The position numbers were made by a program, and so were the translations under genes. Below, piece after piece: positions 1 through 6,414 of a stretch of DNA of 17,593 nt. Position 1 is the first letter of the stretch, and every line of letters begins with the position of its first letter. The notes under the pieces are model-generated. The model saw nothing but the letters and a program-made list of their open reading frames with translations. It was not told the origin of the DNA and did no database searches. Origin of the DNA: an uncultured Eggerthella sp. (GTDB taxonomy: Bacteria; Actinomycetota; Coriobacteriia; Coriobacteriales; Eggerthellaceae); the NCBI GenBank assembly GCA_900548955.1, contig URMQ01000026.1:1-17593 (forward strand), read 5' to 3'.

Positions 1-2263
1 TATTGAAGCAGGTATTGTTACCTATGACGTAATCATCACCCCTCCTGGTGCTGCAAGCCCTGATGGCCCTCGCAATAGCCTAGGACTCATCGGGTATCAA
101 ACAGTGTATTTCAAAGCGCAAGTTCAGAAAAACTTTGGTGGATATCTTGAAGTACAAAAAACTTCAAGTAATTCCGCGCTTAGCGAAGGCAACGCTACCT
201 ACTCACTTGAAGGAGCCGTATTCGGTGTATACAGCGACGATGGATCGCGCGTCGCAGAATTAACCACTAATTCCGAAGGTAAAACAAACCGCAGCCCTCT
301 TTTGCCGGTTGGCGTGTACACCATCAAAGAAGAAAAAGCTCCAAAAGGGTTTGCCAACACCGAAGAAAAAACGGTGCAAATTATTCCAGGATCGGTTGTC
401 ACTTCTAGCATTTCTGATACACCACAAAGCGCTCTTATTGATCTTGTTCTTCAAAAGGTAGACGCCGAAACTACTGCTTCCACCCCTTTGGGTTCAGCGT
501 CTTTAAAGGACGCTCAATTCCGTGTGAGTTATTATGACGAATATCTAACCGTGCCTCGCATAATTAAAAATGCGGCAGAAGCCTTAGAGACAGAAACCCC
601 TGAGTCAATAAATCGCCCGCATGTATTTTCTGTTCCTAGTAGTTGGCAAGCAAAACGAAGCTGGATATTCCAAACCGATGAACAAGGGACAATTCATTTT
701 TCAAAAGATTATCTGGTTGAAGGCGATGATTTTTACTATGACCATGAAGGATCAATTGCGCTTCCCTTAGGTACAGTAATGATAGAAGAGATAAAAGCAC
801 CTGAAGGATATTTGGCTCTTGAAGATCCTTTCGTTGTTGTGCTCACCGAATCAGGAACAGAACCACATATTGAAAGCTGGAAAACCATAGAAGCTCCTGA
901 ACAGGTAAAACGAGGAGATTTCTCTTTTATCAAAGCGCGGGAAGGCTCAATGGAGCGCTTAGCGAACGTTCCCTTCCTCATTACCTCGAAAACTACGGGT
1001 GAATCACATATCCTTGTCACCGACAAAAACGGAATGGCTAGCACCGAATCGTCTTGGACACCTCACTCACAAAACACCAATGCCGCAACGTCATCAAATG
1101 ATGGCATCTGGTTCGGAGTTGACACACAAGGCAACACTACCCCGGTAAATGATGCACTTGGAGCTTTGCCCTACGACACCTATCTTGTAGAGGAACAGCC
1201 CTGTACCGCAAACGAAGGAATGCTGCCTGTCGCTTTTGAAGTAACTATTTCTCGCGACAAGGTAACGCTAGATTTGGGCACTATAGACAACAAGCCCTAC
1301 ACCCCAGAAATTTCTGGAGAAGTAGACAAACGCCAAACCCTCTTCGTTTCAAACGGACTGTTTACTTATACCGTTGACTATCGATCAACGTCTCCTACTT
1401 GGGCAGATGAATTTACTAGTACCGACGTTATTACTTGCGCCGAGGAAGATCAGGCTCACCTTAGAGCAATTGCTACCCCTGTTAGCTTTGGTGATTACGA
1501 TGGGAAAATGAACATCTGGTACAAAACAAATCTTCCTCATAATGAATTTGATTCATCAAGTGCTAATGCGTGTGCTACAAACCCCTACAATCCAGATAAC
1601 CCCGATAACGAACGAGTATTCAATTTCGAAGGCTGGCAACTTTGGAAACAGGATGTTTCCACGCTTGAATCAAGCATTCTGTTTATCGAAGAGCTTGAAC
1701 TTGATGAAGGGGAATATGTCACTGCTCTTGCATTCGAACATGGCAGAGTTGAAGAAGGATTCGGAACACTCCCCCAAGACGACGCTCAATGGGATCGACG
1801 TGACAGGTATGCAAACGATGACACCATGGAAGACCTTTTTGATAGCTCATCTTTCACGACTTGGAACGAAGAAACCTGTGCCTCTGTTGCTAAAATTGAA
1901 CGGCATGAAGCACCGCTGCCTTCTGACGAAGACCTACAGATTCCCTCTGCTGAAACTCAGTATTCCCCTGCAATCCTTTTCATGGAAGCAACAGAAGAAA
2001 TGCTAGCCAGCGAAGGAGTAGAGCTCTGGAACGATACCCGTATCGATATTTATCGCAACATTGAATTGCATGACGAAGATGAGGATTCCGTTGTGCAAAC
2101 CACAACCCAAAAGCCTGATAACCCCGTAGAGGAGCTTATTTCAAAGCTTCCTAAAACAGGAGATACTCCTATCGGATTAGCCGCAATCGTTGTAGCTTTA
2201 ATGGCTCTAGCAATAGGCGCTCTTACCCTAGGGACAAAGGGGATGCACTACAAACGCAGATAA
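1..2263 (+). CDS. LPXTG-anchored surface adhesin with SpaA/Cna-B-like domains (5' end outside window)
   Basis: Surface protein, probably an adhesin or pilin-like protein, covalently attached to peptidoglycan by a sortase. The reading frame is open from base 2 to the TAA at 2261-2263, so the gene starts upstream of the window; the GTG at 104 is only the first internal start-like codon. About 753 residues are visible. Two SpaA/prealbumin-like modules are clear: one starts at GGYLEVQKT (about nt 137-420) with E-box IKEEKAPKGF, the other at LVLQKVD (about nt 440-860) with E-box MIEEIKAPEGY. In this fold the Lys and E-box Glu usually form an isopeptide bond. A third, more diverged module lies at about nt 910-1300. 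Nucleotides 1310-2100 encode an acidic region I do not recognise. The C-terminus is a classic sorting signal: LPKTG at nt 2147, a hydrophobic helix, then KGMHYKRR. No sortase gene is in the window. Confidence 0.88.
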   Translation, partial: IEAGIVTYDVIITPPGAASPDGPRNSLGLIGYQTVYFKAQVQKNFGGYLEVQKTSSNSALSEGNATYSLEGAVFGVYSDDGSRVAELTTNSEGKTNRSPLLPVGVYTIKEEKAPKGFANTEEKTVQIIPGSVVTSSISDTPQSALIDLVLQKVDAETTASTPLGSASLKDAQFRVSYYDEYLTVPRIIKNAAEALETETPESINRPHVFSVPSSWQAKRSWIFQTDEQGTIHFSKDYLVEGDDFYYDHEGSIALPLGTVMIEEIKAPEGYLALEDPFVVVLTESGTEPHIESWKTIEAPEQVKRGDFSFIKAREGSMERLANVPFLITSKTTGESHILVTDKNGMASTESSWTPHSQNTNAATSSNDGIWFGVDTQGNTTPVNDALGALPYDTYLVEEQPCTANEGMLPVAFEVTISRDKVTLDLGTIDNKPYTPEISGEVDKRQTLFVSNGLFTYTVDYRSTSPTWADEFTSTDVITCAEEDQAHLRAIATPVSFGDYDGKMNIWYKTNLPHNEFDSSSANACATNPYNPDNPDNERVFNFEGWQLWKQDVSTLESSILFIEELELDEGEYVTALAFEHGRVEEGFGTLPQDDAQWDRRDRYANDDTMEDLFDSSSFTTWNEETCASVAKIERHEAPLPSDEDLQIPSAETQYSPAILFMEATEEMLASEGVELWNDTRIDIYRNIELHDEDEDSVVQTTTQKPDNPVEELISKLPKTGDTPIGLAAIVVALMALAIGALTLGTKGMHYKRR

Positions 2264-2274
2264 CATGATTGTGA

Positions 2275-2348
2275 GCATATAGGGCAAGTGACATATATGA
2301 CAATACTTGATAAATAGAACAAAAATTGGGCATATAGGACAAAAATTG
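2275..2348. repeat. Two interleaved short direct repeats downstream of the adhesin gene
   Basis: GCATATAGGGCAA (2275-2287) recurs as GCATATAGGACAA (2330-2342). AGAACAAAAATTG (2316-2328) recurs as AGGACAAAAATTG (2336-2348), 20 bp apart start to start. The tract is AT-rich and lies just before the hairpin at 2358. Function is unknown; the repeats could be chance or remnants of a duplication. Confidence 0.4.
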
Positions 2349-2357
2349 TGTCCGTTT

Positions 2358-2390
2358 TAGGGTGTTACCGCAGGTAACACCCTATTTCTA
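2358..2390 (+). terminator. Probable intrinsic terminator of the adhesin gene
   Basis: A perfect 12-bp stem, TAGGGTGTTACC / GGTAACACCCTA, encloses a GCA loop (2358-2384) and is followed by TTTCTAT. The stem is strong but the T-tract is short and interrupted, so termination efficiency is uncertain. It sits about 95 bp after the adhesin stop and before the 3' end of the opposing small gene. Confidence 0.6.
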
Positions 2391-2425
2391 TACAAAAAAG
2401 TTCGGATCGAGAAACTTTTAAAAAG

Positions 2426-2719
2426 TTAGCCAGTAATACCACGCTTAACCGTGCGGCGCTTTCTTTTAGGAGGCTCTACTGGTTCACGAAAATCAAGCAT
2501 AAGCTGCTCAGCAGCACCCCCGCGTTCGTTTTCGGTAACCTTTTCTATGTCTTTAATATTCCACGAAAGCGCCTCCGAGCCATGCAGCTCTAGCATCTTG
2601 TAACGCGCATCCTGCAAATTTAATTTCGAACCTGCCCTATGTTCACTTTCATACTCAATAACGCTTGATTTAGGTGCAGCGCCTTTAGGAGAAACTATTG
2701 TTGCGCGATAACGAGTCAT
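2426..2719 (-). CDS. Small hypothetical protein with a basic C-terminal tail (97 aa)
   Basis: I do not recognise a family. The frame is open back to a GTG at 2771-2773 (115 aa), but that codon lacks a ribosome binding site. The internal ATG at 2717-2719 is preceded on the minus strand by AAGGAAGAGGT, a good Shine-Dalgarno, so I chose it. The protein begins MTRYRATIVSPKGAAPKSS, is soluble with no signal peptide or membrane segment, and carries a mixed-charge middle with the segment LQDARYKMLELHG. It ends in a proline/lysine/arginine-rich tail (PPKRKRRTVKRG) that could bind nucleic acid or an acidic partner. It is transcribed divergently from the dehydratase-like operon, with 175 bp between the two starts. 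The good RBS and coherent composition support a real gene; function is unknown. Confidence 0.6.
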   Translation of the reverse strand: MTRYRATIVSPKGAAPKSSVIEYESEHRAGSKLNLQDARYKMLELHGSEALSWNIKDIEKVTENERGGAAEQLMLDFREPVEPPKRKRRTVKRGITG

Positions 2720-2778
2720 ACCTCTTCCTTGCTTTAAAACAACCCTTTTAAGCATACCGTAAGATACTTTCACCTTGA

Positions 2779-2805
2779 GATATGCATGAGAAAACCATGC
2801 CTATC
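2779..2805. promoter_or_regulatory. Imperfect inverted repeat upstream of the dehydratase-like operon, possible operator
   Basis: GATATGCATG (2779-2788) and CATGCCTATC (2796-2805) form a 10-bp inverted repeat with one mismatch and a 7-nt spacer. A TAAAAT hexamer at 2807-2812 could be a -10 box, but no good -35 lies 16-18 bp upstream because the repeat occupies that position. This would suit an activator site or an operator. A second arm pair, AAACCAT (2792-2798) / ATGGTTT (2815-2821), overlaps it. All of this is inference from symmetry. Confidence 0.35.
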
Positions 2806-2894
2806 TTAAAATAAATGGTTTCCCTATGAATACCTGTTCCATTCTTCAAAGACCGTTAGAAAATAGCAACGTTGAACTTTATCACAGGAGAATT

Positions 2895-3899
2895 ATGAGC
2901 CCACTTGAACTTATCCCTAAGCAGGAATATGTCGGCATCCGCAGTGTTGGCATACCACAAGCCCTGCTGTACTATCGCTACCATGTTTTATGGCGAACAT
3001 TTTTTGAAAGTCTTGGCTGCAACGTTATTGAGAGCGAACCGTCAGACCGCGTGCTTCTTTCACTAGGCGAGCAATACTCCATCGACGAATGTTGTCTGGC
3101 ATCTAAGCTTTATATGGGACACGTTGAGAGTCTTTTAGATACGTGCGATGCCGTCTTTGTTCCCAGCATTGACAACCTCGGTCTTCATAAAGGGTTTTGC
3201 ACTAAATTCCAGGCACTCCCCGATTTAGTTGCAAACACCTTTGCTTCACGCAATCCACGTATCATCTCTTGCGAGATCGACAAAGATGACACTGGAATAT
3301 CTGCAGAAGAAGCCTATGTGTCTCTTGCTACAAAATTTGGATGCACTAAAAAGAAAGCGAAATCCATCTATCAAGATGCTCTTCATGCACAGAAAAAGCA
3401 CGACGAAGAACTTGCTCATAAGCAGGCAATACTACTCAAAGATGCTGAAAAATTGTCTGCGCAAAAGCGTCCTTTACGCATCTTAATCGCAGCACACCCC
3501 TACGTAATTCACGATCCCTATATTGGCGGTCCTATCATCAGCATGCTAGAGGATCTGCAGGTATGCATCCTCTATTCCGATCGTTTTGATAGAAAGCAAG
3601 CCTTGGAAAAAAGTTACGACTTTTCTGAAACTATGCCCTGGATCGTAAACCGTGAAATCATCGGCACTATTCTTCGCCTTTATGATCATCTTGATGGAAT
3701 TGTGCTGGTAAGCGCTTTTCCTTGCGGCCCCGATTCAATGACCAACGATGCTCTTATTCGCTGCATTAAGGGCAAGCCTATCCTGTCGCTTACTATCGAC
3801 AGTCAAAGCGGCACTGCAGGATTAGAAACACGTCTTGAAAGCTTTGTTGATATTCTGCGCTACCAAAAACGAGGAGGCTACTTACATGATGAGCGATAA
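2895..3899 (+). CDS. 2-Hydroxyacyl-CoA dehydratase-like / activase-related iron-sulphur protein (DUF2229-type, 334 aa)
   Basis: This resembles the DUF2229 part of large activase-related proteins and, more distantly, the HgdB subunit of 2-hydroxyacyl-CoA dehydratases, which carry [4Fe-4S] clusters reduced by an ATP-dependent activase. It opens with the conserved-looking VGIRSVGIPQALLYYRYHVLW. Candidate cluster cysteines are Cys66/67 in DECCLASKLYMGHV, Cys102 in GFCTKFQ and Cys277 in FPCGPDS. It ends with DSQSGTAGLETRLESFVDIL, a motif echoed at the C-terminus of the next gene product, which suggests the two are paralogous subunits. The ATG at 2826 (357 aa) has no RBS. The ATG at 2895 follows AGGAG (2886-2890) and immediately precedes the conserved block, so I chose it. 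The 3' end overlaps the next gene by 14 nt. Substrate and reaction are unknown. Confidence 0.8.
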   Translation: MSPLELIPKQEYVGIRSVGIPQALLYYRYHVLWRTFFESLGCNVIESEPSDRVLLSLGEQYSIDECCLASKLYMGHVESLLDTCDAVFVPSIDNLGLHKGFCTKFQALPDLVANTFASRNPRIISCEIDKDDTGISAEEAYVSLATKFGCTKKKAKSIYQDALHAQKKHDEELAHKQAILLKDAEKLSAQKRPLRILIAAHPYVIHDPYIGGPIISMLEDLQVCILYSDRFDRKQALEKSYDFSETMPWIVNREIIGTILRLYDHLDGIVLVSAFPCGPDSMTNDALIRCIKGKPILSLTIDSQSGTAGLETRLESFVDILRYQKRGGYLHDER

Positions 3900-5160
3900 A
3901 ACCCCCACTGAGCGCATTGCTGAAGTAGCCAGCCCCATAAAACAATGCGTTGACGACATCAAAATACCTATCAACCGTGTAGCAGATACACTCAAGCGCC
4001 GCTATTCCGAAGACGCGCCAGCAGGCGTCTTTTTACGCCCTGGCAAACCTGAAGCATTACGTCCCAAAAAGAAAAAGAAACACAAAAAAGATCGCCACGC
4101 CCGCACCAAGGTTGCTTTTATGCGCTACGCCTACTACGACATTGCCTTTCGCTTCTTCGTCGAAGAAGTTCTTGATGCGGATTTCGTGGCACTGCCAGAA
4201 GCAACCAGAAAAACCTTAGAGCTGGGCACACTCAACAGCACCGACTACGTGTGTGCTCCATTCAAGCACATTCTTGGCGACTATATTGAAGCCCTCGATA
4301 TGGGTGCTGATGTACTTGTTCAGCTTACTGGCCCTTGCCGATTGGGGTATTATGGCGAACTTCAAGAGTCAATTTTGCGTGATATGGGCTACGACTTCGA
4401 GATGCTTAACTTCGCTACAGTAAGCGGAAAACCTTTACAGGAATATCTTTCTATCTGCAAGAAAAAAGTGAACCCCGACCTTTCAGTATCGAAGGGCGTA
4501 AAGAATTTTCTTGTCGTGCTTAAAATGATCGAGGCACTCGATTCCTATCACGACCGCTATCTGGAACTTACTGGTTTTGAAAAAGATTCTGGATCGTTTA
4601 AGCGTGCTCAAAAAGACTTCTTTGCTGAAATGAATACCGTCACAGGGGCCGCTCAAATGGCAACAGTCTATCGTCATCATATGCGCATTCTTGAAGATCT
4701 TCCTATTAAAAAACCCAACGACCCTATACGAGTAGGCCTGATAGGAGAATTTTTCACAGGAGTTGATCCGAGGTCTAATTTGTTTATCGAAGATAAACTC
4801 AGTTCAATGGGTGTATCTCTTGCGCGAACCGTTAATTTAACTAACCGTATTTTGCGCTATAACGAAGAAAACCTGCGTCGTAGTGTTTCCGAATACGTAT
4901 CGTTTGATATGGGTCCTACCTCAACGCTTTCTATAGCGGCAGCAAAGCATTATGCCGAAGAAGGCTTTGATGGCATCATCCACTTAAAATCGTCAGGATG
5001 CACGCCAGAAATTGACTGTATGCCTGTACTACAGCGATTAAGCAATGACTATCACATTCCCATTTTGTATCTTAGTTACGATTCCCAAACGAGCGATACA
5101 GGACTTGATACCCGACTTGAAGCGTTTTACGACATGATTGCTATGAGAAAGGCTCGCTAA
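3886..5160 (+). CDS. 2-Hydroxyacyl-CoA dehydratase (HgdB/DUF2229-like) subunit (424 aa)
   Basis: Second predicted iron-sulphur subunit of the system. GAGGAGG (3871-3877) lies 8 nt before the ATG at 3886, inside the 3' end of the preceding gene, so the two are translationally coupled. Candidate cluster ligands are Cys123 (DYVCAPFKH), Cys151 (LTGPCRLGYYGE), Cys372 and Cys378 (SSGCTPEIDCMP). The GPCRxGYYGE block is typical of this family. The end, DSQTSDTGLDTRLEAFYDM, matches the end of the upstream product. Residues 59-75 are an unusual lysine/arginine-rich stretch (RPKKKKKHKKDR) that separates a poorly conserved N-terminus from the core at about residue 75; this may be a flexible linker. The stop overlaps the activase start (TAATG). 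Family assignment is strong; the exact reaction is unknown and could include a non-dehydratase low-potential reduction. Confidence 0.82.
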   Translation: MMSDKTPTERIAEVASPIKQCVDDIKIPINRVADTLKRRYSEDAPAGVFLRPGKPEALRPKKKKKHKKDRHARTKVAFMRYAYYDIAFRFFVEEVLDADFVALPEATRKTLELGTLNSTDYVCAPFKHILGDYIEALDMGADVLVQLTGPCRLGYYGELQESILRDMGYDFEMLNFATVSGKPLQEYLSICKKKVNPDLSVSKGVKNFLVVLKMIEALDSYHDRYLELTGFEKDSGSFKRAQKDFFAEMNTVTGAAQMATVYRHHMRILEDLPIKKPNDPIRVGLIGEFFTGVDPRSNLFIEDKLSSMGVSLARTVNLTNRILRYNEENLRRSVSEYVSFDMGPTSTLSIAAAKHYAEEGFDGIIHLKSSGCTPEIDCMPVLQRLSNDYHIPILYLSYDSQTSDTGLDTRLEAFYDMIAMRKAR

Positions 5161-6122
5161 TGACCTCTGCATTTCTTGGTATAGATACTGGCTCAATTTC
5201 AACAAAAGGCGTCATCATCGACGAAGCGGGCGGGATTATTGCTCGTTCCTATTTATGGACTGAAGGCAACCCTACCAATGCCGCAAAACGCGTTGTTGAT
5301 GATTTGGCAAGCCAAATTGATCACGGCGAATTTGAAGTAGCTGCCGTTGGCACCACCGGCAGCGCTCGCCGTCTGGTTGGCGCTATTCTTAATGCCACGG
5401 TAGTAAAAAACGAAATTACCGCACACGCCGTAGGCACTACCCATCTTCATCCCGATGTACGCACTATCTTAGAAATTGGCGGACAAGATTCTAAGATCAT
5501 TTGTGTAGAAAACGGTATCGCTACTGATTACGCTATGAACACGCTTTGCGCTGCAGGAACTGGATCTTTTCTTTCGAGTCAGGCTCATCGCCTTGGTGTA
5601 GAAGTTGAAGACTTCGGCCCGATAGCCCTTACCTCTAAGCATCCTGCAAATATCGCTGCACGCTGTACCGTTTTTGCAGAAAGCGACTTGGTTCACAAAA
5701 TCCAAGTTGGCTACGCGCGTGAAGATGTTATTGCTGGTCTTTGCAAAGCAGTGGCAACCAACTACTTAAACAACGTAGGTAAAGGCAAACGAATTATCGC
5801 TCCTATTGTTTTTCAGGGTGGCGTTAGCAAAAATGTAGGCGTCGTTCATTTCTTCGAGGAAACACTTGGACAAGAAGTACTGGTAGATCCCGATGGCCAT
5901 TTGATGGGCGCATTTGGTGCTGCTCTTCTTGCGGCCGATGCTCCCGCATCACAGCGTAAGCCTTTTTCGTTCAACATTGACAATATTGAATTCACCACAC
6001 GTGAGGTGGTATGCCAAAAATGTGCAAACCACTGCGAGATTGTTTGTGTCTACAAAGACGATGAACTAATTGATGCTTGGGGCAACCGTTGTGACAAGGG
6101 GGCTATTCGCCCGCGCAAATAA
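5160..6122 (+). CDS. Acyl-CoA dehydratase activase, BcrAD/BadFG/HgdC-type ATPase (320 aa)
   Basis: ATP-dependent activator of the ASKHA fold. In known systems the homodimer holds one [4Fe-4S] cluster and uses ATP hydrolysis to push a low-potential electron into the dehydratase. Visible motifs are phosphate-1 GIDTGSISTKGVIID (residues 7-21), VGTTGSARRLV (63-73), LEIGGQDSK (104-112), and phosphate-2/adenosine elements FQGGVSKN (218-225) and GAFGAALLA. The two cluster cysteines are Cys130 in CAAGTGSFL and Cys169 in ARCTVFAESDLV, matching the HgdC pair. Length is longer than the roughly 260-residue HgdC because of a C-terminal cysteine module, CxxCxxxCxxxC plus Cys311 (residues 285-311). The ATG overlaps the previous stop by 1 nt, making it the third gene of a coupled operon. 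Confidence 0.9.
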   Translation: MTSAFLGIDTGSISTKGVIIDEAGGIIARSYLWTEGNPTNAAKRVVDDLASQIDHGEFEVAAVGTTGSARRLVGAILNATVVKNEITAHAVGTTHLHPDVRTILEIGGQDSKIICVENGIATDYAMNTLCAAGTGSFLSSQAHRLGVEVEDFGPIALTSKHPANIAARCTVFAESDLVHKIQVGYAREDVIAGLCKAVATNYLNNVGKGKRIIAPIVFQGGVSKNVGVVHFFEETLGQEVLVDPDGHLMGAFGAALLAADAPASQRKPFSFNIDNIEFTTREVVCQKCANHCEIVCVYKDDELIDAWGNRCDKGAIRPRK

Positions 6123-6260
6123 GTTACAACAAGACCGTTCAACAAGGTTCAAAGCACGCAGATAGTCAATCGACTCAGCACGGTATTTCGCAGCGGCAAG
6201 TAATCTATCTGCCATGAACGCGTTAGGTTGTTGCATTTGTGTGAAGTTGAGATCAAGTGT

Positions 6261-6289
6261 TTGAATCGATGTGTATTCGTCTCTATTAT
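6261..6289 (+). promoter_or_regulatory. Candidate sigma70-type promoter upstream of the MFS gene
   Basis: TTGAAT (6261-6266), a 17-bp spacer, and TATTAT (6284-6289) together resemble a housekeeping promoter (4/6 and 5/6 consensus matches). The predicted start, about 6296, lies only about 10 nt before a terminator-like hairpin, so transcripts might end prematurely or the match may be fortuitous. The rest of 6123-6414 contains no convincing gene. Confidence 0.3.
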
Positions 6290-6306
6290 TAGTAATGGAA
6301 CCAGTC

Positions 6307-6338
6307 AGGGCATCTCTTGTACGAGAAGCCCTCTTTTT
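6307..6338 (+). terminator. Intrinsic terminator after the dehydratase-like operon, or attenuator before the MFS gene
   Basis: AGGGC-A-TCTC pairs with GAGA-A-GCCCT around the loop TTGTAC (6307-6332), followed by CTTTTT. It lies 185 bp after the activase stop and 77 bp before the MFS start, so it could end the upstream operon or attenuate transcription from the candidate promoter at 6261-6289. Confidence 0.7.
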
Positions 6339-6351
6339 GCGTCAATAATTT

Positions 6352-6368
6352 TTTACACGCAGTGTAAA
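6352..6368. promoter_or_regulatory. Perfect palindrome TTTACAC-GCA-GTGTAAA, probable operator of the MFS exporter
   Basis: A 7-3-7 perfect inverted repeat lies 47 bp before the MFS start codon. TTTACA/TGTAAA half-sites are typical of operators for TetR-family repressors of efflux genes. GTCAA (6341-6345) and TTGAC (6373-6377) frame it almost symmetrically. No regulator gene is adjacent, so any repressor would be encoded elsewhere. The assignment is inferred from symmetry and position. Confidence 0.5.
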
Positions 6369-6414
6369 TATTTTGACCTTCAACATAAAGCCCGCACTTG
6401 AAAGGAGCGCTTAC

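Noticed and set aside
1542..2006. 154-codon overlapping frame inside the adhesin gene
   Set aside because: Composition is that of an out-of-frame translation, and the adhesin frame continues through to a valid sorting signal.
2358..2384. Hairpin considered as a minus-strand terminator for the small hypothetical gene
   Set aside because: On the minus strand the stem is followed by AAAACGG rather than a T-tract, so it fits only plus-strand termination.
6214..6264. 16-codon ORF with clustered cysteines (CCIC) upstream of the MFS gene, possible leader peptide
   Set aside because: No Shine-Dalgarno and no promoter clearly upstream; short enough to occur by chance.
6123..6300. Searched for a tRNA or riboswitch in the longest gene-free stretch
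   Set aside because: No cloverleaf, T-loop consensus or known aptamer core was recognisable by eye.
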